Source: Acidobacteriota bacterium | GTDB taxonomy: Bacteria; Acidobacteriota; Vicinamibacteria; Vicinamibacterales; Fen-181 | NCBI GenBank assembly: GCA_003170135.1 | Contig: PMZR01000043.1 | Location: 1-64,000, forward strand | Reading direction: 5' to 3' | DNA: 64,000 nt | Part shown: positions 27,066 to 36,105 of the stretch, piece by piece | Numbering within the stretch: the stretch's first letter is position 1 | Layout of the letters: the number at the start of each line of letters is the position of its first letter | Translations under genes and position numbers: made by a program | The notes under the pieces: model-generated | What the model saw: the letters and a program-made list of their open reading frames with translations, nothing else | The model's database searches: none | Told to the model about the DNA's origin: nothing

Positions 27066-27842
27066 TCAGAAAGGGAGTCCTGGCGACAGCTCCTCGAGCG
27101 TGAGCGTTTCCGTATCGGCGTTGACCGAGAACTTGAGCGTCTCGCGCGTGCTGGCCAACCGGACCAGCATCGCGTCGGCGATCGTGGTGTCCCGGACGAA
27201 GACGAACGGCTTGGCGCGGCCGTGCGAGCTACGCCAGAGCGTGGCGAGCGCCGCGCGGTCGGTGTCGACCGTCGTTTGTGGCACCTTGATCGATCGCGTG
27301 GTCGTCAGGCCGTCATAGAGCAGGGCGACGCCCGCCCGGGTGCGCTGCTCGACGACCGGATGCGACTCGCCGGTCGTGCCGCCCGAGTTGAGCGCCGAGT
27401 TCGGCCAGGTGCGGACCGTGAGCGAGAACCAGACCTCGCCGACCGCAACAATGCTGGCGGCCGTGAAGACCAAGCGCCAGTAGCGGTAGCTCGGCGCCGG
27501 CACCGTCAGGTCCTGCCAGGGATTGAAGCTGAACCCGTCCTCCCGCGCCGCGAGGATCGAGAACGCCTGGCTGAAGGACGGCGCACCCCACGCGTCCGAG
27601 GCGTTGCCCTGCAGGGTAATGGCCGAGCAGCTGTGGTTGAAGACCGCCACGAACCGCATGGCCTTGGCGGCGCCGAAGTCGAAGACGAGCGAGCCCGCCG
27701 CCCCGGTGAACTTCGCGGGCTTCGCCGGATTCCCGTCGGTTATGTTCGCCGCGGGATAGGCGGCATCAATGCTGCCCGTGCTCACGGTGGGCGTGACGCC
27801 GGCCGCGAGGTTGTCGCCGGGAAGCTGGTACAGCGCGGCCAT
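27066..27842 (-). CDS. distal tail protein-like, with discoidin-like domain
   Basis: A 258-aa protein. Residues 20-145 (YPAANITDGNPAKPAKFTG, LVFDFGAAKAMRFVAVFNHS, SYRYWRLVF) have the features of a galactose-binding/discoidin jelly roll. The C-terminal part (VVEQRTRAG and TLTLEELSPG) is typical of distal tail adaptors. It starts 2 bp after the tape-measure stop and is followed by the tip gene, the usual Dit position. Confidence 0.65.
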   Translation of the reverse strand: MAALYQLPGDNLAAGVTPTVSTGSIDAAYPAANITDGNPAKPAKFTGAAGSLVFDFGAAKAMRFVAVFNHSCSAITLQGNASDAWGAPSFSQAFSILAAREDGFSFNPWQDLTVPAPSYRYWRLVFTAASIVAVGEVWFSLTVRTWPNSALNSGGTTGESHPVVEQRTRAGVALLYDGLTTTRSIKVPQTTVDTDRAALATLWRSSHGRAKPFVFVRDTTIADAMLVRLASTRETLKFSVNADTETLTLEELSPGLPF

Positions 27843-27844
27843 GG

Positions 27845-30800
27845 CTACGCCACCCCCAGCGCTTCACGGAGGACCGTGCGCGCGCCGGCGCCGAGGCCGG
27901 CCGAATCGTTTCGGCGGATGGTCCGCACGATCGGGCCCATCATCTTCTGCGCGAGGGTGTCGAGCGAGCCGGGCGCCTGCTGGATCTGGACGGAGAGGTC
28001 CTTTGCGATGAGCGCGGCCTTCAGGTCGCGGATCTCGCTCACGAGCGCCGCGGTGTCTACGTTGGCGCCGGCGGCACCAGGCGCCCCGACCAGGTCGCTC
28101 GTCACCGCGGGCGACGTCCACGCGCGGACCTGCTGCAGCGCGCCGACCAGCGCGTTCGTCATGAAGCCGACTCCGCCAATCGCTTCGCCGGCGTGCACCA
28201 GCGCGAGCTGTGTCTTCTGGACGATGCCGCCGGTGGCAAACGTGGGGAATCCTGCCCGGCCACCGCTGGTGTCGCTGCCCCCCAGCTCGCCCCACTGCGC
28301 GTCTGGTCCACCGGCATCCGAGGCCGCATCACCCGACGTGCCGGAGCGACCGATCGGGTTCGTCGAGATCGCCTTCGTCAGATCCTGGATGACGGTGATC
28401 AATTTCCCGCCGACCACTTCAAACGTCTTCCCGAGCGACAGGTCGCTTTCCTTCACGAGGCCAGCGGCCTTTGCCTGGTCGATCAGCTTCTGGGTGTTCT
28501 CGTCGACAACCGCGCCGTTCTGTTCGTGGGCGTCATAGATCGCCTGCAGGCCGCCCTTGATTTGCGCCAGCGCTTGCTTCTCGGTGAGGCCTTTCGCGAT
28601 CAGTTGGTCGTAATCGTCCACGCCCTGCTGCTGCATCGCGAGCAGCGCGTCGGTGTCGGTCACGCCGAGGTTCACCATCGCGGCGTAGGTCTGTCCCCAG
28701 CTCGTGGCGGCCGCGGCCAGTTCCTTGTTGGCCGAGAGTTTCGCGCGCAGCGTGATGAGTTCCTGGACGCCGGCGTTCTGCGACTCCGTGCCGAGGTTCT
28801 GCTCGAGCGCGACCAGGTTGTCGAGCGCGGGGGCGAGTTCGTCGAGCAGCGTGAGCTGGTCGAGGCCCTTGGCGATGCCCGCGTTGTAGGACGCGAGCGC
28901 CGACAAGCCCACGCGCTCGAGCGCCGCCTGTGACGCCTCGGCGCCGGCCCGCTGGTCATCCTGGAGAGCGTTCAGCTTGGCGACTTCGGCTTGATAGTCT
29001 TTCGAAAACTGGTTCTGCCCCTGTTGCGCGATCGTCAGATTGACGACGGCCAAGCGCCACTCGTCCGTGCCTTCCTTCCCGGCCGCGGCGAGATCGTCAA
29101 CGGCCTTTTGCGCGTCCGCTACGGCCTTCGCCTGGTCGAGCATTCCCTTGGCAACTTCCGGGCTGCCGATCTGGGCGTTCAGGTCGTCGATGACTTTCTT
29201 CTGCGCGGTGATCTGGTCGCCGAGCGTGCCATACTGCGCCGTCAACGGCGCCAGCTGCGGCGCGAGGCCGGTGCCGATCGTCGTGACCTGGTCATTGAGC
29301 AGGCTGTTGACCTGCTCGACGTCGAGCCCGAAGTCGTGCGCCAGGTCGATGAGCCCCTGGAACTCCTTCGACCAGATGCCGCCTTCCTTCTTCACAACCT
29401 CAGTCAGTTTTGGGAAGACGTCGTCGAAGGTCTTCTGCAGATCGTCTGCCGAGTAGTGCGCGTTCCACGTGGCGACCGCGAACGCGTCGTGCAGGGCCGC
29501 GGTCCACTTCGCCAGGTTCTTCTTGGTGACGCCGCCCGTGTCATCGATCACCTTTGCCATCAACTGGAACGTGGCCGCCACCTCGTCGCCGGCCGTATGC
29601 GCGGCGTTCGTCAGCTGGGTCTTCATCGCCTCCGAGATCGTCACGCCCCACGTCTGGCTGATGGTGTGGGCTGCGTCCTTGCCGGCCTTCGTCTGCCACT
29701 TGATGACGAGGTCGACGACGCTCCCCATCGCCGACCCGATCGCAGCGCCGGCGGCCTCGCCGACCGCCCCCCCGGCCGCCGATCCGATGGTCTTGCCGAT
29801 CTCCTGGCCGATGTATTTCCCGAGCGAGGCGCCTAACACGCTGCCGACCGCAGACGCGACCCCCTTCGCTGCGCCCGCCAGCCCACCTCCGCTCGTGAAG
29901 GCGCTGACGACCATGCTCGGCACTTTCAGGAGCGTGTCGTAGAGGCCGACCTTGATCTGATCCTTGAAGCTGCCGGTGGCGGCCGCCTGCTTCCGCAGCA
30001 TGTCGATCCAAGCGGTCGTCAATTCGTCGGTGGTGTAGCGGCCGGTCGCCACCATCGCGTCGTAGTCGATCTTCGCCTGCGCAGCGGTCTTGGCCAGTTC
30101 GGTGCGCGTGAAGATGCCCTGGTCGTGCAACCGACGCTCGATCGTGTCGGCCGTCCCCTTCGCCAGCTTGACCTGGTAGTCGTAGAACTCGTTGATCTGG
30201 TCGGTCTTGCGCTGGTACTCCTCGCTGTCGATGTCGTACAGGTCCTGCGCCTGGCGGATCTCGGCCTCGCGCTGCGCATCCAGCTGCGCCAGCTTCAGCG
30301 CCGTCCCGGTCAACTCCATCTCGTTGAGGCGCTCGGTGCTCTTGGCGAGATCGTCGTCGCGCTGCTTGCGGAGGTCGAGTTCCTTCTTGAGGTTGTCGGT
30401 GAGGACCTGGAAGGCGTCGGTGCTGGCTTTCTTCACCTCCCCTTCGAGCTTCAGCCAGGCCTTCTGCTGCGCCTCCTCGAGCGTCTTCTGGGTCTTGACC
30501 GTCTCGAGGTATTTGCGGACCTGGACGTCCTTCGCGCCGATCTTTAGCGCGATGTCCGCCTCGGAGACCGACTGCGCGTGCAGGACGCCGACCTCGGCCT
30601 GCTGCGCCGCGGTGAGCGGAATCTGGGCGGCGCGGATGTTCGCCAGGGCCTCGGCGTGTTTCTTCCCGGCCTCCTGGCCCTTCTCGAATTCCTTGTACAG
30701 CGCCTCGAACTGCTTGGCGGTGAACCCGACCGTCGGGGCACCGGTCTTCATCAGATCGAAGACGTCAGCCGCGCTCTGCCCATGTGCGAACAGCGCGAGC

Positions 30801-32020
30801 GCCGCCTGCCGGATGGCGGGCGAGAGCTTGTTGGTCGTCGCTTCGGACAACGCGTCATGCGCGAGGGCGAGCGCCGCGGACATCTCTCGCGCGCGCTCCT
30901 CCGCTGGCGTCAGATGGAGATCGATGTCCTTGCCGGTGGCGCGGGTCGTCGAGCCCAACCCGGCCAGGCCATCCGCCAGTTTGTCGCTCGCCCGTCCCAT
31001 CCCGTCGAGCGCGGCCTGCGCATCGGCCGCTTGTTTGATGGCCTGCGCCGCACCCTTGTTGTCGCCGATCTTGAGGAACACGCCGGCCAATGCCGTATTG
31101 ACGCCAACGCTGAGCATCAGATAGGCCTTGGCGGCATCGAGCAGTGGCCCGAGCAACATCCCGACGGCCAACCCGCCGGCCTTCAGCACCACCGAGAACG
31201 CTGCCTGTCCCGCCTCGGCCTTCGTCAGCCACTCGATGAATTGGCCGAGGATGGGGAGCAGCTTCTGGCCGATGGCGATCTGGATGTGCTCGAGTTCCAT
31301 CCGAAGGATGGCCGACTGCGTCTCGAACTTGTGGGCGGCGTCGACATCCTCCTGCGACCAGACAAAGCCCATCTCGCGGGCCTGCTCGGTCAGTTCGCGC
31401 AACGGCTCCATCAGGAGGCCGAGGGCTTCGCGCCCCTGTCGTCCGAACAGACCCCACGCCCCTGCCGTGCGGTCGGCCGAGTTCTCGGTCGTGCGCAGCG
31501 CGTCGGAGATCGTCAGGAGCACCTTGTCCGCTGACTGACCCCGGATGTCCGCGAGGGACAGGCCGATCTTCTTCAGGGCCTGTTCGATCTGCGGGGAGCC
31601 GTCCCCGAGCCGACGCTGCAGCATGAAGCTGGCATTGGTCAGCGCCGTGACGTCTTCACCGAGCGCGCGCGCGGCAAAGCGCAGGCCCGACAGCGCTTCG
31701 ACGTTGATGCCCGATTGCTTGGAGAGGTGATCGAGTTGGCCGCCGCTCTGGGCGGCTTTCTCGGCAAGGCCGTAGAGCGCTTCGTAGGTCTTGATGCTCG
31801 CAGCGCCAATTGCCGCCAGCATACCGACCGCCCCGACGCCGGCGACGGCCGCGACGCCGAGCGGCTGCACGAGCTTCGAGATCAAGAGATTGCCGAGGCC
31901 GCTGATCGCCGACTGCGGCGACTCGAACGCCTCGGTCAGCGTCCCCTTGAAGTCCTGGAGCGCTTTCTGGGCGTCTTTCGAATCGCCTCGGATCCGGAGG
32001 ATCAGTTCTTCGACGGCCAT
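27845..32020 (-). CDS. tail tape measure protein
   Basis: A 1391-aa protein, the longest in the region. It has long helical stretches (residues ~100-660) and a Gly/Ala-rich hydrophobic zone near 700-790 (AAGAAIGSAMGSVVDLVIKW). Tape-measure length sets tail length; at about 0.15 nm per residue this predicts a tail near 200 nm. It follows the chaperone G/GT pair and precedes the distal tail gene, the canonical order for long-tailed siphophages. No lysozyme or peptidase motif is seen. Confidence 0.9.
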   Translation of the reverse strand: MAVEELILRIRGDSKDAQKALQDFKGTLTEAFESPQSAISGLGNLLISKLVQPLGVAAVAGVGAVGMLAAIGAASIKTYEALYGLAEKAAQSGGQLDHLSKQSGINVEALSGLRFAARALGEDVTALTNASFMLQRRLGDGSPQIEQALKKIGLSLADIRGQSADKVLLTISDALRTTENSADRTAGAWGLFGRQGREALGLLMEPLRELTEQAREMGFVWSQEDVDAAHKFETQSAILRMELEHIQIAIGQKLLPILGQFIEWLTKAEAGQAAFSVVLKAGGLAVGMLLGPLLDAAKAYLMLSVGVNTALAGVFLKIGDNKGAAQAIKQAADAQAALDGMGRASDKLADGLAGLGSTTRATGKDIDLHLTPAEERAREMSAALALAHDALSEATTNKLSPAIRQAALALFAHGQSAADVFDLMKTGAPTVGFTAKQFEALYKEFEKGQEAGKKHAEALANIRAAQIPLTAAQQAEVGVLHAQSVSEADIALKIGAKDVQVRKYLETVKTQKTLEEAQQKAWLKLEGEVKKASTDAFQVLTDNLKKELDLRKQRDDDLAKSTERLNEMELTGTALKLAQLDAQREAEIRQAQDLYDIDSEEYQRKTDQINEFYDYQVKLAKGTADTIERRLHDQGIFTRTELAKTAAQAKIDYDAMVATGRYTTDELTTAWIDMLRKQAAATGSFKDQIKVGLYDTLLKVPSMVVSAFTSGGGLAGAAKGVASAVGSVLGASLGKYIGQEIGKTIGSAAGGAVGEAAGAAIGSAMGSVVDLVIKWQTKAGKDAAHTISQTWGVTISEAMKTQLTNAAHTAGDEVAATFQLMAKVIDDTGGVTKKNLAKWTAALHDAFAVATWNAHYSADDLQKTFDDVFPKLTEVVKKEGGIWSKEFQGLIDLAHDFGLDVEQVNSLLNDQVTTIGTGLAPQLAPLTAQYGTLGDQITAQKKVIDDLNAQIGSPEVAKGMLDQAKAVADAQKAVDDLAAAGKEGTDEWRLAVVNLTIAQQGQNQFSKDYQAEVAKLNALQDDQRAGAEASQAALERVGLSALASYNAGIAKGLDQLTLLDELAPALDNLVALEQNLGTESQNAGVQELITLRAKLSANKELAAAATSWGQTYAAMVNLGVTDTDALLAMQQQGVDDYDQLIAKGLTEKQALAQIKGGLQAIYDAHEQNGAVVDENTQKLIDQAKAAGLVKESDLSLGKTFEVVGGKLITVIQDLTKAISTNPIGRSGTSGDAASDAGGPDAQWGELGGSDTSGGRAGFPTFATGGIVQKTQLALVHAGEAIGGVGFMTNALVGALQQVRAWTSPAVTSDLVGAPGAAGANVDTAALVSEIRDLKAALIAKDLSVQIQQAPGSLDTLAQKMMGPIVRTIRRNDSAGLGAGARTVLREALGVA

Positions 32021-32027
32021 CGGATCT

Positions 32028-32655
32028 CTACTTGATCGCCTGCAGCAGCAGGAAGAGCGTCATCAGCCAGCCACCCTCCCCGTCGCCGACATCGCGGAGG
32101 GCCTGCGCCTCTTCGCACTCCGCCTTCGTCGCGAGCGCCAGATCGAGGTCAAGCGCCAGGCGCGGGTGGCGGATCCCCAACAGGCTCGACGGCCGCACCC
32201 GGTACCGGCGCGCCGTCCGATCGATCTGCGCCGCCAGCGGACTGGCGACGAAAGGATTTGGCGGCCTCGACCGCCACTTGATCGATGTCCACCGTCGCCG
32301 CGAAGATGGCGAGCTTGGTGGTCAGCAGCAGCCGGCCGACCGGCACGCACCCGACCGGCGCGGGATCGTCCGCGACGACGCGCGGCTCCACGGCGGCCAG
32401 GCAGACCCACTTGTCGATGAACTGCGCGAACTCGGGGTGTTCGGTCGCCATCCGACCGACCGCGTCCGCACTCTGCCCGGCCATGCCGAACACGATGGCG
32501 AAGGCCTGCTCCATCAGGGGCAGCGGCAGGATGCCGTTGAACGCGAGGGTCGGCAGGTCGAGCTTCTTGCAACGGAGATCGCCCAGGCCGTCGATCGTGG
32601 CGACGGCCTCTGGGCTGTCGTGCTGGAGCAGCTGCTCCGCCGAGACATACGCCAT
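32028..32655 (-). CDS. tail assembly chaperone, frameshifted form (GT)
   Basis: In the +1 frame the sequence continues well past the G stop, with good coding character: FVASPLAAQIDRTARRY, RVRPSSLLGIRHPRLALDLD and a hydrophobic end GWLMTLFLLLQAIK, stopping at 32028, 7 bp before the tape measure. There is no good start in this frame, so it is probably reached by ribosomal frameshifting. The best slip site is UUU-C (32253-32250), where tRNA-Phe can move +1 from UUU to UUC. A -2 shift in the same area would give the same frame. Confidence 0.7.
32149..32655 (-). CDS. tail assembly chaperone, short form (G)
   Basis: A 168-aa protein located between the tail tube gene and the tape measure. Family knowledge: siphophages make a short G and a frameshifted GT chaperone here. 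The N-terminal domain (LGDLRCKKLDLPTLAFNGIL) is soluble. The last ~30 residues in this frame (QSAGGADRSDGAPVPGAA) look like out-of-frame filler. GGAG lies upstream of the ATG. Confidence 0.8.
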   Translation of the reverse strand: MAYVSAEQLLQHDSPEAVATIDGLGDLRCKKLDLPTLAFNGILPLPLMEQAFAIVFGMAGQSADAVGRMATEHPEFAQFIDKWVCLAAVEPRVVADDPAPVGCVPVGRLLLTTKLAIFAATVDIDQVAVEAAKSFRRQSAGGADRSDGAPVPGAAVEPVGDPPPAPGA

Positions 32656-32761
32656 CGGAGACTCCGATAGCGGAAAGGTGGACGCGCGCGACGAGGGGTC
32701 CGGAGCCCCCCGTCACGCGGCGCGCTGCCGGATACCGGCCCCTGGCGCGCGCAGGTCCTGC

Positions 32762-33340
32762 TTACTTCTCCACGCGGACGTACCCGACCTGGTCGCCCAG
32801 GTTGCGGGTCAGGTCGGCGAGTCCCTTCAGCGTCACCTTGAAGGTGCTTTCCCCGGCGCGGCGGAAGGGCATCTTCCAGGCGTCGCCGATGTAGCACTTG
32901 TAGAGGACGCCGATGATGAACTTGGTCGGCGCGTCCGGCTGCATGCTGGTCACCATCACACAGCCCGTGGTCGGGATGAGGATGGACGAGCCGTTGCCGA
33001 AGTAGAAGGCGCGCCCGCCGGCGACGTCTTCCTTGCCCACGTTGTCGATCGCCCACTGCAGCGTCGTGTACGTGTGCTCGAGCGCCGTGAATTCGATCGA
33101 GGTGATCTCCGTGATGGTGAGCACCTTGACCGGGGCCAGCGACTGCTCGATCTCGATCTCCTTCTTCGTGTTCTGGTAGGAGAAGATCGTGTCGCCCTGT
33201 GTGGCGCCGATGTCGCTGCCGGTCGCCGGCACGCCAGCCGTGTGCGTGATGTAGGTCGGCGGCGTCCCCGACGCGCCGGCCGTCACGCCCGCGAAGACCT
33301 TGCCCGCGCCGCCGTGAATGTTGGCGAGCGTCACTGCCAT
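32762..33340 (-). CDS. major tail (tube) protein
   Basis: A 192-aa beta-rich protein just upstream of the chaperone gene, the canonical position for the tail tube subunit. Segments such as GDTIFSYQNTKKEIEIEQ and SIEFTALEHTYTTLQWAID fit a tube fold, and FKVTLKGLADLTRN near the end is typical. The ATG has GGAGGACATGAACC upstream. Confidence 0.78.
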   Translation of the reverse strand: MAVTLANIHGGAGKVFAGVTAGASGTPPTYITHTAGVPATGSDIGATQGDTIFSYQNTKKEIEIEQSLAPVKVLTITEITSIEFTALEHTYTTLQWAIDNVGKEDVAGGRAFYFGNGSSILIPTTGCVMVTSMQPDAPTKFIIGVLYKCYIGDAWKMPFRRAGESTFKVTLKGLADLTRNLGDQVGYVRVEK

Positions 33341-33401
33341 GGTTCATGTCCTCCGTCGAAAGCGCGGCCGGCTCGGCGCGCGCACGTTGCCCTGGTTCCG
33401 G

Positions 33402-33776
33402 TCAGTCGTCGAGATGCGAATGGAACGCCTCGACGGGGTGCGCGTCGGGTGCGGCGGTCGGCTCGTTCGCCGCCTGTGCCTCCTTGGCGATCCGCGCGTC
33501 GAGGTCCGCGAGGTCCGCGGCCTTCTCGGTGCGCAGCTGCCGCAGGATCGAGACGCGCTCGTGCGGCCGCACCTTCGCCAGTTCGGCGTCCACGTTGGTC
33601 GGGGGCGCGATCGGCCGGTCGGCCGCGTCGACCGGCTCGACCAGGTGCAGGATCTCCGGCACGATGTGCGCCGGCACCTCGACAATCTCGCCCGGCGGGA
33701 CGATCCGGCCCTGGTGCGGCAGGCCGTCGCCGGGTTTCACTCTCACGCGCGCGAGTTCGATGTGCGCGATGGCCAT
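33402..33776 (-). CDS. 124-aa hypothetical structural-module protein
   Basis: Starts MAIAHIELARVRVKPGDGLP and ends in a charged helix (LRQLRTEKAADLADLDARIA). Pro/Val-rich middle (PPGEIVEVPAHIVPEIL). Lies between tail-tube and head-decoration-like genes; no family recognised. Confidence 0.6.
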   Translation of the reverse strand: MAIAHIELARVRVKPGDGLPHQGRIVPPGEIVEVPAHIVPEILHLVEPVDAADRPIAPPTNVDAELAKVRPHERVSILRQLRTEKAADLADLDARIAKEAQAANEPTAAPDAHPVEAFHSHLDD

Positions 33777-33819
33777 GACGACTGCTCCTTCTGGCCGCGC
33801 CGGCGAGGCGCGAAGCCGA

Positions 33820-34185
33820 TTACGCGCTCGGCGGCAGTGCGAACGCAGCGACGGTCAGGCTCGTCACGCCGCTGTAGCTGACCTGGACGCGCCCGTTGGC
33901 GTCGTTGTAGCGATCCGTGCGGAACGGCCCGAGCATGTAGACCTTCGAGTCGTTCGTGATGGCGACGACCGTGTCATGGGCCGTCGTGCCGGCCACGCCC
34001 AGGCTGCAGGGCTTCTGGCCGACGAAGGTCACGTTGATGGGCGCGCCGCCGGCGTTGCGGACCGCCAGGAACTGCACGCCGTTGTTGGGGAACGAATCGC
34101 CGCCGCCGGCGGCCGCCGCCAGCGCCGTCGAGTCGATCGGCACGGCGGCCGCGAGGGTGATCGGGCTGACCGTCAGAATCGCCAT
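33820..34185 (-). CDS. 121-aa beta-rich structural protein
   Basis: MAILTVSPITLAAAVPIDST starts a beta-rich, low-charge protein with VQVSYSGVTSLTVAAFALP at the end. Small proteins of this style are common in the head-tail modules of siphophages and are probably structural. No specific family recognised. Confidence 0.6.
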   Translation of the reverse strand: MAILTVSPITLAAAVPIDSTALAAAAGGGDSFPNNGVQFLAVRNAGGAPINVTFVGQKPCSLGVAGTTAHDTVVAITNDSKVYMLGPFRTDRYNDANGRVQVSYSGVTSLTVAAFALPPSA

Positions 34186-34197
34186 TGTCTCCTCCCG

Positions 34198-34401
34198 TTA
34201 CGCGGCCGGCGCGGGGCGGTCTGCCTCGAGCACGGCCCATCCGCCCTCGACCATCGCCTGCAGGCCGGGGTCCTTGCACTTGCCCTTGGCCGTCACCTCG
34301 ACGTCGACGGCCTCGCCCACGCCGAGCGACAGCGTCTGCCCGCCCTTCGTGGTGTGCTGCCAGCGGTCCCCGCCCCGGAGGGCAATGAGTCGGAACGTCA
34401 T
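34198..34401 (-). CDS. 67-aa hypothetical structural-module protein
   Basis: Short protein (MTFRLIALRGGDRWQHTTKG) between two structural genes with 7- and 12-bp gaps. No domain recognised; retained because of tight spacing and phage-operon context. Confidence 0.6.
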   Translation of the reverse strand: MTFRLIALRGGDRWQHTTKGGQTLSLGVGEAVDVEVTAKGKCKDPGLQAMVEGGWAVLEADRPAPAA

Positions 34402-34408
34402 GGTGTCC

Positions 34409-34876
34409 TCACACGTTCTTCTGCTGCACGCGCACCGTCACGATCGCGCTCTTCACGAACGGCGTCGCCTCGCCTTGCATTAGCGGGCCGTAGTCTTCCG
34501 AGAGCACCAGGACCGGGAAGATCCCAAGGCCGCACCCGAGCACCGACCGCCAGAGCGTGTCGCGTGTGGCCCGCACCAGGCGCCGGATACCCTTGACGAC
34601 CGACTCCTCGTCGTCGCCCGTATGCGTCCATTGCAGCGCGATGGTGGTCGTCCCGAACTTGACGTCGTCCTCCGGGCTGCTGTACTCGGTCCGCAGTTCG
34701 TAGATCTCGACTTCCGGGAAGACGTTGTGCTGGTACTTCTCCGCCTCGTGGACGTCGCCGATGACGGACGGCGTCAGGCCGTCGCCCTTCGACGCCTCGA
34801 TCGTCGCCAGCCGCGCCGTGAAGGCCGGCGACTTGATCTGGTTGGCGAGGCTGTGAATGACGTCGTCGATGTCCAT
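34409..34876 (-). CDS. tail terminator / tail completion-like protein
   Basis: A 155-aa protein. DIDDVIHSLANQIKSP at the N-terminus, a central VEIYELRTEYSSPEDDVKFG strand region and a TVRVQQ end give the outline of a siphophage tail-terminator fold. It lies next to the gpG-like morphogenesis gene. The stop and next start are within 8 bp. Assignment is by position and outline. Confidence 0.55.
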   Translation of the reverse strand: MDIDDVIHSLANQIKSPAFTARLATIEASKGDGLTPSVIGDVHEAEKYQHNVFPEVEIYELRTEYSSPEDDVKFGTTTIALQWTHTGDDEESVVKGIRRLVRATRDTLWRSVLGCGLGIFPVLVLSEDYGPLMQGEATPFVKSAIVTVRVQQKNV

Positions 34877-35527
34877 CTACCCCACCCACCCCACGCCCGA
34901 GTACAGGCTGGGCCATTCCTCGAGCCTGATGCCCTGCACGAGATCCAGCGCCGCCCGGTGCTGTGCGGCGCGCTTCGCGTTCAGGACGTCCTGCACGTGG
35001 CGCTGGAGCCCGCGGCCCATCGCCGCCATGAACAACGCGTCCACGCGGATCGGCGGGCGGGCCGGCACGCGGGTCGACGCGCCACCGCCGAAAAGCCGGC
35101 GGGTCGCGCGCGCCGCCAGGCCGCCGCCGCCGCGTTTGCGGTAGCCCATCTGATGTGGCATGGCGTAGGGGACGCGCGTGCCAACGTCCAGGCTGTCTTT
35201 GGTGGCGCGCCACACGCTGTCGGCGTGCTTGCCCGGTTCGATGAGCGAACCCTTCAGCCGGCCCTCGCGGACGAGAATCCCCTGGCCCGGGAAGTGGCGC
35301 GCCTTCCACGCGGCGTAGCGCAGATCGAGGGGCGCCCAGCGCGGGCCCGGATCGGCGCCCTCGGTGATGAAGCCGCGCCGCATGCGCTCGGCAAAGATCG
35401 GCTTGAACCAGGTCTCCCAGAACGCGCTCCAGTCGGCGACGTCCGTCCGCAGACGGTTCAGCGCCGTCACGAACGATCCGCCGTTCGGCACCGAGAGCGT
35501 GAATTGAAGCGGCACAGTCTGGGGCAT
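34877..35527 (-). CDS. phage virion morphogenesis protein (Mu gpG-like)
   Basis: A 216-aa protein. The block FITEGADPGPRWAPLDLRYA, then AAWKARHFPGQGILVREG and RLKGSL, matches the pattern of the virion-morphogenesis/tail-completion family (EGxxxGxxWxPL...G.L..S). It joins head and tail. The ATG 35527 is chosen because the upstream part of the frame runs through the preceding gene. Confidence 0.78.
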   Translation of the reverse strand: MPQTVPLQFTLSVPNGGSFVTALNRLRTDVADWSAFWETWFKPIFAERMRRGFITEGADPGPRWAPLDLRYAAWKARHFPGQGILVREGRLKGSLIEPGKHADSVWRATKDSLDVGTRVPYAMPHQMGYRKRGGGGLAARATRRLFGGGASTRVPARPPIRVDALFMAAMGRGLQRHVQDVLNAKRAAQHRAALDLVQGIRLEEWPSLYSGVGWVG

Positions 35528-35529
35528 CG

Positions 35530-36009
35530 TCAGAACTTCATGTCCATGCGAAACGGCCGCGCCTCCGGGTCGTACACGTCGTCGCTGAGGTTCGCGGTCG
35601 AACGCAGCAACTCGCCGAGCGGCTTGACGAGTTCGCCCGTCGTGCGCGGCGCGTCGGGCAGTTCGAAGGGATCGCTCGGGTCCGAGATCCGGGCGATCCA
35701 GTCGTCGAAGAGCTTCGTCCACGGGCTGCGCTGCAGCACGGCGTCGGGCGCGACGAGCGTCATACGCGCCTGGTGCGCCTGGCCCATGGCGCCCCACGCG
35801 TTCAGCTCGCGCAGCAGCGTCAGACTCTTCGCCCCGGTGACCACGGGCACCACGTACCCGAGATTGGCGAGGACCGCATCGATCCGCTCGGCGACCTGGC
35901 CGATGAAGGTCGTGACGTCGGCGTCGGGCGGCTTACTGGTCGGCGTGAACGGCGCCTGGGGCGCCAGCTTGTTCACGTCGGCCAGGGTGGCGTAATGGTC
36001 TACGGGCAT
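35530..36009 (-). CDS. Gp36-like head-tail connector
   Basis: A 159-aa protein. It begins with MPVDHYATLADVNKLAPQAP, followed by a helical region (TTFIGQVAERIDAVLANLGY) as in DUF1320/Gp36-type adaptors found next to Mu-like heads. The stop overlaps the gap before the morphogenesis gene by 2 bp. Identified from position and N-terminal pattern. Confidence 0.65.
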   Translation of the reverse strand: MPVDHYATLADVNKLAPQAPFTPTSKPPDADVTTFIGQVAERIDAVLANLGYVVPVVTGAKSLTLLRELNAWGAMGQAHQARMTLVAPDAVLQRSPWTKLFDDWIARISDPSDPFELPDAPRTTGELVKPLGELLRSTANLSDDVYDPEARPFRMDMKF

Positions 36010-36105
36010 CAGGCCCTCTCGGCGGCAGCCGGCGCGGCCGGCACGTGTCCGGCCGATTCGCGCGTCACCTGGACGTCGCGCGCCGGCGTTCGCCGCATCG
36101 CACGC

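Noticed and set aside
24700..27318. 872-aa open frame on the plus strand opposite the tail-tip and distal-tail genes
   Set aside because: Antisense shadow in high-GC DNA: Arg/Ala/Val/Asp-rich, no family pattern, and the minus-strand genes are clear.
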